From: DATKQJ01 sp035534295
GTDB taxonomy: Bacteria > Chloroflexota > Dormibacteria > Dormibacterales > Dormibacteraceae
Length of the DNA stretch: 46,686 nt
NCBI GenBank assembly: GCA_035534295.1
Contig: DATLSE010000054.1
Coordinates: 1 to 46,686, forward strand
Direction: 5' to 3'
Shown: piece by piece, positions 16,820-25,283 of the stretch
Layout: every line of letters begins with the position of its first letter
Numbering within the stretch: position 1 is the stretch's first letter
Translations under genes and position numbers: made by a program
The notes under the pieces: model-generated
What the model saw: the letters and a program-made list of their open reading frames with translations, nothing else
The model's database searches: none
What the model was told of the DNA's origin: nothing

Positions 16820-18202
16820 ATGGGTGAGGTCCGGATCGAGCGCGACTCGATGGGTGAGATGGAGGTGCCCGCCGAAGCTCTGTATGGGGCATCGACCCAG
16901 CGCGCGGTGATCAATTTCCCCATCTCCGGCCAGCGCTTTCCGCGGCGCTTCATCCGGGCCCAGGCACTCATCAAGAAGGCCGCGGCCGAAGTAAGCGCGG
17001 AACTCGGCTTGCTCGACCTTGACATGGCGTCGGCCATCAGCCTGGCCGCGCAGGCGGTGGCGGACGGAGATTTCGACGACCAATTTCCGATCGATGTTTA
17101 TCAGACCGGTTCAGCCACCTCCACGAATACCAATTTCAACGAGGTCATCGCCCACCTGGCCACTCGGCGTCTGGGCGATGGGCGAGTGGTCCATCCCAAT
17201 GACGATGTGAACAAGTGCCAATCCTCCAACGACACCATCCCCACCGCGCTTCAGCTCGCCGGGGCGATGGCCATTAACGAGGACCTACTCCCAGCACTCG
17301 AAGAGCTGGAGTCCGCTCTGACGGCCAAGTCCAAAGAATTCATGCCCGTGATCAAGACCGGACGAACACACCTTCAGGACGCGACTCCGATTCGGCTCGG
17401 GCAGGAGTTCTGGGGCTACGCCGGTCAGCTCAAGGAGGCGCGCCGGCGCGCCGCGACTGCGCTGGGCGAGCTTTTGGTGGTTCCTCTGGGGGGAACCGCC
17501 GTCGGCACCGGCGTCAACGCGCACCCGGATCACGCCGCCGCCGTCTGCGCCCGGCTCTCGCAGTGGACCAGTCTTGAGGTCAAGGAGACGGGCAATCACT
17601 TCTATGCCCAGTCGACCCTGGACGCCGTGGTCGCCGCCCACGGTCAGTTGCGCGCCGTGGCCCTCGGACTCTGGAAGATCGCCTCTGACGTCCGCCTCAT
17701 GGCCATGGGACCGCGGGCGGGACTGGGCGAGTTGGCGCTGCCCGAGACCCAACCGGGCAGCAGCATCATGCCGGGCAAGGTAAACCCCGTGATCGTTGAG
17801 TCGCTGACCATGGCAGTGGCTCGCGTGCTCGGCAACGACACCACGATCGGCTTCGCCCAGACCGGGAGCATGCTCGAGCTCAACGTGATGATGCCGGTGG
17901 CGGCAATCTCGCTTCTGGAGTCAATTCAGCTCCTCGCCGCGTCGGCGCTCAACTTCTCACGCCGTTGCGTCGTCGGTATTCAAGCCACCGAACGCGGACC
18001 GCAGATGGTGGAGCAGGGTCTGATGCTGGCGACCGCCTTCGCCCCCGTCATCGGCTACGACGCCGCCGCACAGATGGCCAAGGAGGCGCTCAAATCAGGG
18101 CGCACCATCCGCGAGCTGGCCCGAGAGAAAGGATTTTCAGAGCCCGATCTGGACCGCATCATGGACCCCGCCCGCCTCACCGAGCCCGGACTCGAGTCCT
18201 AG
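16820..18202 (+). CDS. fumC: class II fumarate hydratase
   Basis: 460 aa, the normal class II fumarase length. Converts fumarate to malate in the TCA cycle. Family marks: IERDSMGEMEVPAEALYGASTQRA at the start, GSATSTNTNFNEV, HPNDDVNKCQSSND, KTGRTHLQDATP, and the signature GSSIMPGKVNPV with the catalytic serine loop. The ATG at 16820 is chosen because family members begin here; an in-frame ATG at 16727 would add 31 unrelated residues. Single gene; downstream a convergent GNAT gene ends 87 bases away. Confidence 0.96.
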   Translation: MGEVRIERDSMGEMEVPAEALYGASTQRAVINFPISGQRFPRRFIRAQALIKKAAAEVSAELGLLDLDMASAISLAAQAVADGDFDDQFPIDVYQTGSATSTNTNFNEVIAHLATRRLGDGRVVHPNDDVNKCQSSNDTIPTALQLAGAMAINEDLLPALEELESALTAKSKEFMPVIKTGRTHLQDATPIRLGQEFWGYAGQLKEARRRAATALGELLVVPLGGTAVGTGVNAHPDHAAAVCARLSQWTSLEVKETGNHFYAQSTLDAVVAAHGQLRAVALGLWKIASDVRLMAMGPRAGLGELALPETQPGSSIMPGKVNPVIVESLTMAVARVLGNDTTIGFAQTGSMLELNVMMPVAAISLLESIQLLAASALNFSRRCVVGIQATERGPQMVEQGLMLATAFAPVIGYDAAAQMAKEALKSGRTIRELAREKGFSEPDLDRIMDPARLTEPGLES

Positions 18203-18289
18203 GCCGGAGCGCCTTCCCTCAGGCTCCGCGGGTCGGCCTCGACGAGGAGTGATCCAGCCGTCGCCCTGAGGCGATCGCCCGCATGGCCT

Positions 18290-18784
18290 TCAGATCGACA
18301 TCTCCAGCAGCACCAGGGGCTGGCGGAAGGGCGGGCCGTCGATCCGAACCGATTCCTTGAATCCCAGACTGTGGAAGAGGGCCAGGGCGGCGGCAAGCTG
18401 GGGGCTGGCCTCGGTCCAGACCCTGGTCACCCCGGCCCGACGGGCCCGGTCGAGCGCGTGCTCGGCGATCTGGCGCCCGATCCCACGCCGGCGCTGGGCC
18501 GGCGCCACCACCAGGCCGTCGACGTGGCAGGTGCTGGTTGGAAAGCTACAACGGACGGCGCCGGCCAGATGACCCTGGTACTCCGCCCGATAGATTTCGA
18601 ACCCCCCTCGCATCCATGCCGCGACCTCGCCCGGCAGAGGGCGCATCAAATCGAGCAGGCCGGCGTCGAGTGGGTCGCCTGAATCAAGCCAGCTTTCTTC
18701 GTATAGTCGGCTCAACGCGGGCGCGTCCGCGGATCCGGCCAGACTCAGGTGGGGTACGGGATGAAAAAAACGCATGACCTCCAT
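18290..18784 (-). CDS. GNAT-family N-acetyltransferase
   Basis: 164 aa (161 from the inner ATG at 18775). Acetyl-CoA binding motif A is visible in VDGLVVAPAQRRRGIGRQIAEHAL, followed by VWTEASPQLAAALALFHSLGFKE. Substrate unknown. The start lies only 19 bases from the divergent TPR/zincin-like gene. TACTCT lies 5 bases upstream of the ATG at 18784, which suggests a leaderless message. Confidence 0.88.
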   Translation of the reverse strand: MEVMRFFHPVPHLSLAGSADAPALSRLYEESWLDSGDPLDAGLLDLMRPLPGEVAAWMRGGFEIYRAEYQGHLAGAVRCSFPTSTCHVDGLVVAPAQRRRGIGRQIAEHALDRARRAGVTRVWTEASPQLAAALALFHSLGFKESVRIDGPPFRQPLVLLEMSI

Positions 18785-18788
18785 CGGG

Positions 18789-18795
18789 TAGAGTA
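18789..18795. promoter_or_regulatory. overlapping divergent -10 boxes
   Basis: The heptamer TAGAGTA carries a plus-strand TAGAGT (18789-18794, 9 bases before the GTG at 18804) and a minus-strand TACTCT (18795-18790, 5 bases before the ATG at 18784). Both genes would then be transcribed from nearly the same bases with almost no leader. Confidence 0.45.
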
Positions 18796-18803
18796 GCGCG
18801 GCT

Positions 18804-19289
18804 GTGGACCTGCTCCAAAGCACCCGAGCACTGTTTGTCGCTGGGCGCGTGCACGACGCGCTGGAGAGCGCGCAGGTGGCGTGCGAGCGAACGCCGCGTA
18901 GCGCTGACGCCTGGGCCTTGCTGGCCCGGGTGGCGCGGCACGCCGGACTGCCGGCCACCTCCGAAGACGCCTTCCGGCGTGCCGCCGCCCTGTCCACCCG
19001 GCACCTGGTGCCGATACGCGTGCCCGGCGCGGAATTCGAACTCCTCATCGCGCGGGCGCGCCAGACTCTCTCCCCCGACGCTCACCGCCGGTTGCGCTCG
19101 ACCGAGATCGAGTTCCAGGCGATACCGGACCCCGCCGACATTCTGAGTGGGATCGACCCGGACGCACTGAGCCGCCGGGTACGCGAGCCCCGAGACCGGC
19201 TCGTCATATTCCAGGAGAACCTCGAGAACCGTTGCCGCGACCGCGAGGAGCTGGCCCAGCTCGTGGCCCGCGTGATGAGCCGGGCCTGA
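18804..19289 (+). CDS. TPR-like protein with a degenerate zincin (PF06262-type) domain
   Basis: 161 aa. Residues 1-70 form two helical TPR-like repeats. Residues 72-161 resemble the small zincin_1/DUF1025 metallopeptidases (FELLIARARQTLSP; the VEDEP-like IPDPADI; RLVIFQENLENRCRDREELAQLV). The HExxH zinc helix that should follow is missing: the chain ends VARVMSRA. No HExxH was found in the other frames just downstream, so this is not a simple frameshift at the end. Function unknown; it cannot be a zinc peptidase as encoded. Divergent from the GNAT gene. Confidence 0.7.
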   Translation: MDLLQSTRALFVAGRVHDALESAQVACERTPRSADAWALLARVARHAGLPATSEDAFRRAAALSTRHLVPIRVPGAEFELLIARARQTLSPDAHRRLRSTEIEFQAIPDPADILSGIDPDALSRRVREPRDRLVIFQENLENRCRDREELAQLVARVMSRA

Positions 19290-19350
19290 GGGCTTCTCCC
19301 GGTGGCGGGCCGACAATGAGGCTCATGAGCCGCCGAGCGATGCCGGGACC

Positions 19351-20727
19351 GTGGCCGATCCGCGCCTGAGCCGTCGGTTGCGCGTCGCCGCCGGATCGCT
19401 GGCAGTCGACTGCGTGATGCTCGTGGCCAAGCTCAGCGCCGGCCTCGCCACCGGCAGCCTGGGACTGCTCAGTGACGCCGCCCACTCAGCCCTGGACCTC
19501 GTCGCCTCGCTCTTCGTCCTGTTGGCGGTGCGGGCGGCGGGCAAACCGGCCGACCGCGAACACCCCTACGGCCATGGGCGAGCTGAGAATTTGGCCGGTT
19601 TCATCGAGGGGTGCATCCTGGTCGTGACGGCGATCGGCGTCGCCTATGTCGCGCTGCACCGCCTGCTCGGCCAGCCTCCTGCGGTTGACGCGGCCTGGTA
19701 CGCGTTTGCGGTCGCCGGGGCCACGATCGTGGTCGAGGCCGGCCGCGCGACCATCCTGCGCCGAGCCGCGTACGCGACCTCAAGCCCGGCGCTCTCGGGC
19801 TCGGCTCAAAACCGCATGGCCGACATCTTCTCCTCCACCGGAGTCCTGCTCGGCCTGATCGGCGTCAGGCTCGGCCTCGCCTGGGGGGACGCCGCCGCCG
19901 CGTTGCTGGTGGCCGCGCTGATCATGTCGAGCGCCCTGCGCCTGCTCTGGAGATCCGGTGACATCCTGATCGACCGGGCGCCGCAGGGTCTGGAGAGCGA
20001 CCTGCGCGACGTGATCGGAGCCGTCCCCGGGGTGCGTTCGGTGGGCGCGGTGCGGGTGCGGCGCTCGGGTTCGCGCCTGATCGGAGATACCGCCGTGCTG
20101 GCCCGGCGCCTGCTCTCGGTGGAGGCTGCGCAGGCGCTCGGGGATCGGATCCGCAGCGCCGTCGCCACCACCCATCCGGATCTTGAGCTGACCCTGGTGG
20201 TCGAGGCCGACACCCAGTCGCAGAACCTGGTGGAGCGGGTCCATGCCGTGGCCGAGCGGGAGGGCGAGACGCGCGACCTGCACAACGTGACCGTGGAGCG
20301 CGAGGAGGACGGATCTCTCCACCTTTCGATGCACGCCAAGATGCCAGGCGAGATGAGCCTGGGCGAGGCCACGCGCGCCAGCGCGTTGCTGGAACAGCGC
20401 CTTCGGGAAGAGTTCCCCAGCGTCTCCCGCATCGACATCCACCTGGAGCCACTCGAACCGGACCTGGTCAGCGGTGCCGACGTGACCGCGCAGCGCGGCG
20501 AGCTGGTGGCGGTGCTCCGGGCCCTGGTCCAGAGCCACCCTCGCATAACCGCCTGCCGTGACGTTGAGATCAGCTCACGCTCGGGCCACCTGATCGCCCA
20601 CGTGGTCGCCGTCATGGCGGCCGACGCCAGTCTCAATGACGCCCACCTGGTGGAGAGCTGGCTGGAAGAACGGATCCGCCGCGACCTGCCCGAGCTGTCC
20701 GAGGTGGTGGCCCGGGTCAGCCCCTGA
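19351..20727 (+). CDS. cation diffusion facilitator transporter with three cytosolic dimer domains
   Basis: 458 aa, where usual CDF proteins have about 300. Six membrane segments fill residues 8-200. The transport site in TM2 has D42, H45 and D49 (SDAAHSALD). In TM5 the usual HxxxD reads N154-x3-D158 (NRMAD). HPYGHGRAEN is the conserved loop after TM2. After TM6 come three consecutive ferredoxin-like ZT-dimer modules (about 205-285, 292-375 and 380-458) instead of one. Likely exports a divalent metal such as Zn, Mn or Fe; the Asn makes the metal uncertain. GTG start; its 3' end overlaps the convergent hemE by 11 bases. Confidence 0.88.
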   Translation: MADPRLSRRLRVAAGSLAVDCVMLVAKLSAGLATGSLGLLSDAAHSALDLVASLFVLLAVRAAGKPADREHPYGHGRAENLAGFIEGCILVVTAIGVAYVALHRLLGQPPAVDAAWYAFAVAGATIVVEAGRATILRRAAYATSSPALSGSAQNRMADIFSSTGVLLGLIGVRLGLAWGDAAAALLVAALIMSSALRLLWRSGDILIDRAPQGLESDLRDVIGAVPGVRSVGAVRVRRSGSRLIGDTAVLARRLLSVEAAQALGDRIRSAVATTHPDLELTLVVEADTQSQNLVERVHAVAEREGETRDLHNVTVEREEDGSLHLSMHAKMPGEMSLGEATRASALLEQRLREEFPSVSRIDIHLEPLEPDLVSGADVTAQRGELVAVLRALVQSHPRITACRDVEISSRSGHLIAHVVAVMAADASLNDAHLVESWLEERIRRDLPELSEVVARVSP

Positions 20728-21745
20728 TCCGTGGCGTCTGGTGAACCTGGGCCACCACCGCCTGCAGGACCTCGACCTTGGTCTGGGGCAGAACGCCATG
20801 GCCCAGATTGAATATGTGGCCGTCGCGGCCCGCCGCCAGGGCCAGAACGTTGGCCACTCCCTGGGAGACGCGGGCGGAGGGGGCCAGAAGCAGGGCGGGA
20901 TCGAGATTGCCCTGAATCGCGATCTCGGGGCCGACCATGGCCCAGCCCCGATCCAGAGGAATGCGCCAATCCAGGCTGATCACGTCGGGAGCCGAGGAGG
21001 CGATGTCCTCGAGCAGAGCTGAGGTGCCGGTGCCGAAATGGATTCGAGGCACCCCGAGCGGCCGCAGGCCGGCGAGCAGCCGGCTGGTGTGGGGAAGGAC
21101 CAGGTCTCGGTAGTCCTCCCGGCTCAAGACACCGACCCAGCTGTCGAATATCTGGACCGCGTTGGCCCCCGAGGCGACCTGGGCCGAAAGGTAGTCGACC
21201 GCCAGGTCGGCCAGAAGCCCGAGCAGGCGGGCGAAGGCTTGAGGCTCATGCCACATGAACGACTTGACCAGGTGGTGGTCCCTGGAGGGCCCGCCCTCGA
21301 CGATGTAGCTGGCCAGTGTGAATGGGCCACCGGCGAACGCCACAACGGGGACTAAGTCCTCGGCCACCACCCGCCGCACCGCCGCCATCATCTCCGGCAC
21401 CGCCTCCTCGACCGGCGCCAGGCGCAGCACCTGGACCGCCTCGGCGGAGCGCACGGGTGCGTCGAGGACGGGGCCCACGCCATCAACCAGTCGGAATTCG
21501 AGCCCGAGGGCGCGCAGGGGCAGCACGATGTCGGAGAACATCACCGCGGCGTCCACCCCCAGGCGGTGGACCGGCTGCAGAGTGACCTCGGCGCAGAGAT
21601 CGGGATCCGACACGATCTCGAGCAGTCCCCAGCGCTCTCGGACCCGGCGGTACTCGGGCAGCGAGCGCCCGGCCTGGCGCATGAACCAGACCGGCGTCGC
21701 ATCCACGGGCTCGCCCCGAGCCGCCTTGAGGAAGCGCTGGTTCAC
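20717..21745 (-). CDS. hemE: uroporphyrinogen decarboxylase
   Basis: 342 aa; decarboxylates uroporphyrinogen III to coproporphyrinogen III. The N-terminal substrate loop PVWFMRQAGRSLPEYR, the catalytic Asp in MFSDIVLPLRALG, and HFGTGTSALLEDIA are present. The start is a GTG overlapping the hemL stop (GTGA at 21742-21745). Last gene of the haem operon; no hemY or hemH follows in the window, because the next gene (CDF) is convergent. Confidence 0.97.
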   Translation of the reverse strand: MNQRFLKAARGEPVDATPVWFMRQAGRSLPEYRRVRERWGLLEIVSDPDLCAEVTLQPVHRLGVDAAVMFSDIVLPLRALGLEFRLVDGVGPVLDAPVRSAEAVQVLRLAPVEEAVPEMMAAVRRVVAEDLVPVVAFAGGPFTLASYIVEGGPSRDHHLVKSFMWHEPQAFARLLGLLADLAVDYLSAQVASGANAVQIFDSWVGVLSREDYRDLVLPHTSRLLAGLRPLGVPRIHFGTGTSALLEDIASSAPDVISLDWRIPLDRGWAMVGPEIAIQGNLDPALLLAPSARVSQGVANVLALAAGRDGHIFNLGHGVLPQTKVEVLQAVVAQVHQTPRIRG

Positions 21746-22941
21746 GCCAGCGCGGCCCCGACCATGTCCAGATCCGCGGGCTCGTGGGCGGTGGAGATGA
21801 ACCAGGCCTCGTACTGGGAGGGCGGGGCCAGCACGCCAGCGTCGCGGAGCCGCCGATGGATCAGCGCGAACTCCTCGGTCGAGCGGACGAAGGGGGTGAG
21901 GAGGGACCCCACGCGAGACACGCGCGGTACTCCGGCGGCGCGCAGAACCGCCTCGAGGCGTGTCCCCAGTGACTCCAGGCGAGCGTATGCGGAGACGTCG
22001 AGCTGCGCCAGCGTGGCCTGCCCCGCCGCCATCACCAGGGGGTGGCCGGAGAGTGTTCCGGCCTGATACACCGGGCCTTGCGGGGCGACCAGGTCCATCA
22101 AATCGGCCCGACCGCCAAACGCGCCCACCGGGAGGCCGCCACCGATGATCTTGCCCAGCACGACCAGGTCGGGCTGGACTCCGTACAGTTCCGTGGCTCC
22201 CCCGGGGGATACCCGGAACCCCGTTATGACCTCATCGAACACGAGCAGCGCTCCCTCGCGCCGGGTCAGCTCGCGCAGCCCGCTCAGAAATCCGGGCGCG
22301 GGCGGCACGACCCCCACGTTGGCCGCCACCGGTTCGACGATGACGGCCGCGACCGCGCCCGGGTGGGCTGCGAGCAGATCCTCGGCCCCCTGAAGGTCGT
22401 TGTACTTGGCCACCAGAGTGAGTCGGGCCACGGCGTCTGGCACCCCGGCCGAGTCGGGCGTGCCGAATGTCGCGAGCCCGGAGCCGGCTCGAACCAGCAT
22501 GGAGTCGGAGTGGCCGTGGTAGCCGCCTTCAAACTTGAGCACCAGGTCGCGTCCGGTTGCCGCCCGGGCCAGGCGTAGGGCGCTCATCGCCGCCTCGGTG
22601 CCGGAGTTGACAAAGCGGAGACGCTCCACCACCGGCATCCGGCCGGTGATCGACTCCGCCAGGGTGATCTCGGCCTCGGTGGTGGCGCCGAATGGGCCAC
22701 CACGCTCTAGCGCCGCGGCCAGGGCGGCGACCACGGCCGGAGCGGCGTGCCCGAGCACCAGCGGCCCGAAGGCGCCGATGAGGTCCAGATATCGCCTCCC
22801 ATCGGCGTCCCAGACGTGAGCCCCGCGCCCGCTCACGATCACCGGCGGATCGCCGCCGACCGCCCGGTAGGCGCGCACCGGGCTATTCACGCCACCGGGG
22901 AACAACCTCAGGGCGCGCTCCCAGAGCCGGTCCGTGTTCAC
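21742..22941 (-). CDS. hemL: glutamate-1-semialdehyde 2,1-aminomutase
   Basis: 399 aa, PLP enzyme making 5-aminolevulinate from glutamate-1-semialdehyde. FPGGVNSPVRAY at the N-terminus, NSGTEAAMSALRLAR, FDEVITGFRV and the PLP lysine in VLGKIIGGGLPVGAFGG. The GTG start overlaps the hemQ stop as GTGA (22938-22941); the frame continues open upstream but inside hemQ. A little shorter than the usual ~425 aa because the N-terminus is compact. Confidence 0.97.
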   Translation of the reverse strand: MNTDRLWERALRLFPGGVNSPVRAYRAVGGDPPVIVSGRGAHVWDADGRRYLDLIGAFGPLVLGHAAPAVVAALAAALERGGPFGATTEAEITLAESITGRMPVVERLRFVNSGTEAAMSALRLARAATGRDLVLKFEGGYHGHSDSMLVRAGSGLATFGTPDSAGVPDAVARLTLVAKYNDLQGAEDLLAAHPGAVAAVIVEPVAANVGVVPPAPGFLSGLRELTRREGALLVFDEVITGFRVSPGGATELYGVQPDLVVLGKIIGGGLPVGAFGGRADLMDLVAPQGPVYQAGTLSGHPLVMAAGQATLAQLDVSAYARLESLGTRLEAVLRAAGVPRVSRVGSLLTPFVRSTEEFALIHRRLRDAGVLAPPSQYEAWFISTAHEPADLDMVGAALA

Positions 22942-23609
22942 GCCCCGAGCAGGTCCGTGATCTCCCGGATCGAACGCAGGCGCCCGACCAGGATGGGCGT
23001 GTCGCGCACCGTGGAGCGCCTCGATTCGCTGCCCCGCAGGGCCCTGACCAGATCTCCAAACTCGGTCAGATCGTCGGTCTCGTAGGCGACCAGGAAATCC
23101 ATGTCGTCGACCCCGAAGGAGTTGGCCAGAAGCTGACGCACGCCGGGAAAGTCGTGGCCGATGCGGATGTGCTCGTTCATCACCCCCTGTCGCACGTCGC
23201 GGCCGAGCAGGTACCACTCGCTGCTCTTGGTGAACGGATACACGATCAGGTGGCGAGCCCGATCGCCGGTGAAAAGCGACTGCTCCTGAGTGGTCGGCTT
23301 GCGCACGTACTGGGAAGGCTTGACGATTCCGAGCAGGCTCTCACGGACGTGTAGCCAGCGGCCCAGGCCCGAGCGCAGGGTCAGCGCCGCCGCCTCCTCC
23401 AATTCGTCGATGCCATCGGCGATGCGCCAGAAGAGAAGATCCGAACCGGCCTGAAGCCCAACCATGGAGTAGGCGAAGCTGGTCACCGCGACCGCCTCGA
23501 GCGCGGACTCAAACTCGCGCGCATGGGCCCGGCGCTCCTCGTCAGGCAGGCGCCGAAAGGAGGGGTCGAGGCCCAGGGCCAGGGCCTGTACGAACTGCTG
23601 TTCACTCAT
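22938..23609 (-). CDS. hemQ: HemQ, coproheme decarboxylase (chlorite dismutase family)
   Basis: 223 aa. In Gram-positive-type organisms HemQ converts iron-coproporphyrin III (coproheme) to haem b, the last step of the coproporphyrin-dependent route. YPFTKSSEWYLL (residues 124-135) carries the conserved tyrosine region, and the proximal haem histidine is probably H147 in MNEHIRIGHDF; GVDDMDFLVAYE follows as in the family. The position inside the hem operon, between hemB and hemL with 4-base overlaps on both sides, supports HemQ instead of chlorite dismutase. Confidence 0.92.
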   Translation of the reverse strand: MSEQQFVQALALGLDPSFRRLPDEERRAHAREFESALEAVAVTSFAYSMVGLQAGSDLLFWRIADGIDELEEAAALTLRSGLGRWLHVRESLLGIVKPSQYVRKPTTQEQSLFTGDRARHLIVYPFTKSSEWYLLGRDVRQGVMNEHIRIGHDFPGVRQLLANSFGVDDMDFLVAYETDDLTEFGDLVRALRGSESRRSTVRDTPILVGRLRSIREITDLLGA

Positions 23610-24580
23610 CGCTGCTCCTCGGAAAGCCAGCTCGCGACCTCGGCCGCGAGATAGGTGATGATGATGTCCGCGCCTGCGCGCCGAATGGCCAGCAGAGTCT
23701 CGAGCGCGGCCGGTCGCCGCTCCAGCCAGCCGCGCTCTGAGGCCGCCTCGAGCATGGCCAGCTCCCCACTCACCTGGTAGGCGGCCAGCGGTAGGTCAAA
23801 CCGCATCCGCGCCCGGGCCAGCAGATCAAGGGAGGTGAGCGCCGGCTTGACCATGAGCACATCGGCCCCCTCCGCCTGGTCCAGCGCCATCTCCCGCATC
23901 GCCTCGCGGGCGTTGGCCGGGTCCATCTGGTAGGACCGCCGGTCACCGAAGGCGGGGGTCGAGTCGGCGGCGTCTCGGAAGGGTGCGTAGAAGGCCGAAG
24001 CGTGCTTGCAGGCGTAGGCCATGATGCCGGTCTGGACCAGCCCGGAGTCGTCCAGCCTCGAGCGGATGGCGGCGACCTGGCCATCCATCATCGCGCTCGG
24101 TGCCACCAGGTCGGCCCCGGCCTGGGCATAGGCCAGGCCGACGTCGGCCAGCGCGGGCAGACTCAGGTCGTTGTCAACCTCGACCCCGTTCAGAATCCCG
24201 CAATGGCCGTGGATGGTGTACTCGCACAGGCAGACGTCGGCGACCAGTACCAGCGGGAGGTCAGAGGAACGGAGCAGGCGCAGAGCTTCGGGCACGGGCC
24301 CTGCAGGATCGGCCGCGCCCCGGCCCAGATCGTCCTTGGCGTCGGGCACGCCGAAGAGCACCACCCCGCCCACGCCCAGCTCGGTCAGGCGCCGGGCCTC
24401 CTGCAGGACCAGGTCGGGACTCAGCCGTGCCTGCCCGGGCAGGGATTCGATCGGCTCCCGGCGCAGCCGGCCCGGGACGACGAAGAGCGGAGCCAGCAGG
24501 GACGCGGCATCGAGGCGCGACTCGCGCACCAGGTTCCGCAGCTGGGGCCGCGAGCGGAGGCGGCGGGGACGGTCAGCCAA
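23606..24580 (-). CDS. hemB: delta-aminolevulinic acid dehydratase (porphobilinogen synthase)
   Basis: 324 aa from a TTG start, the usual HemB length. Condenses two ALA molecules to porphobilinogen. The zinc-site motif ADVCLCEYTIHGHCG and both Schiff-base lysines (YACKHASAFYAPFR and LMVKPALTSL) are present, so it looks like a zinc-dependent enzyme. The TTG at 24580 is chosen because GGTGGAG lies 4 bases upstream and it makes an 8-base overlap with hemD; an upstream TTG at 24613 would add 11 residues. Coupled to hemQ by ATGA. Confidence 0.96.
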   Translation of the reverse strand: MADRPRRLRSRPQLRNLVRESRLDAASLLAPLFVVPGRLRREPIESLPGQARLSPDLVLQEARRLTELGVGGVVLFGVPDAKDDLGRGAADPAGPVPEALRLLRSSDLPLVLVADVCLCEYTIHGHCGILNGVEVDNDLSLPALADVGLAYAQAGADLVAPSAMMDGQVAAIRSRLDDSGLVQTGIMAYACKHASAFYAPFRDAADSTPAFGDRRSYQMDPANAREAMREMALDQAEGADVLMVKPALTSLDLLARARMRFDLPLAAYQVSGELAMLEAASERGWLERRPAALETLLAIRRAGADIIITYLAAEVASWLSEEQR

Positions 24581-25283
24581 GGTGCTCCACCGTGGCCCGG
24601 AGCAGTCCTTCAAGACCGGGCTGGGAGGCCTCGGCGAGGATTTTGAAGCCGAGCCTCGCCGCCTCGGAACTGGTCCTCGGCCCGATCGTGATCGCGCCCA
24701 CGCTGGGAGCGGACCCGTGCAGTAGGCAGACTCCCTCGGCCGCCGAACCGGAGGCCAGGATCACCGCCCGCAGGCCCGGGTCGCCCAGGGCAAGCTCCAG
24801 CTCGGCCCGACTCTGCGGGGGCCCGATCCGAGTGTGGTAGACCACCTCGTCGACCACCTCGGCACCCAGCCGCTCAAGCTCTCGGGGCAGCTCGGATCCG
24901 GCCAGATCGCCGCGCAGCAAGAGCACTCGATCGCCACGAAGCGGGCGCAGGGCCGCCATCGCCTCGGGCAGGGCCATGGCGCTGGCGCGAAGTGGCACGA
25001 CGTCGACGTTCACCCCGATCTCGGCCAGCGCCTCGGCCGTGGCGGCGCCCACCGCCGCCCACCGGGTCGACGAGGAGCCGAGTTCTAATCCCCTCAGCCT
25101 ACGGGCGCCGTTGGGGCTTGTGACCACCACCCAGTCGAAGCCCGCAGTCGCGGGGAGCGGACCGAGGGCCGGCTCGATCAAAACGGTGGGCACGGCGTGA
25201 ACCCGAAATCCCATGTCGGTCAGGCGACGGCCGAGCTCGGCCTCAGACCCCGCGGGGCGGGTCAGGAGCACTGAGGCGATCAT
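24573..25283 (-). CDS. hemD: uroporphyrinogen-III synthase
   Basis: 236 aa; cyclises hydroxymethylbilane with D-ring inversion. The sequence is typically weakly conserved, but LLTRPAGSEAELGRRL, the VTSPNGARRL block, VGAATAEAL and the C-terminal ITIGPRTSSEAARLGF are recognisable. ATG overlaps the hemC stop (ATGA, 25280-25283). Confidence 0.93.
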   Translation of the reverse strand: MIASVLLTRPAGSEAELGRRLTDMGFRVHAVPTVLIEPALGPLPATAGFDWVVVTSPNGARRLRGLELGSSSTRWAAVGAATAEALAEIGVNVDVVPLRASAMALPEAMAALRPLRGDRVLLLRGDLAGSELPRELERLGAEVVDEVVYHTRIGPPQSRAELELALGDPGLRAVILASGSAAEGVCLLHGSAPSVGAITIGPRTSSEAARLGFKILAEASQPGLEGLLRATVEHLG

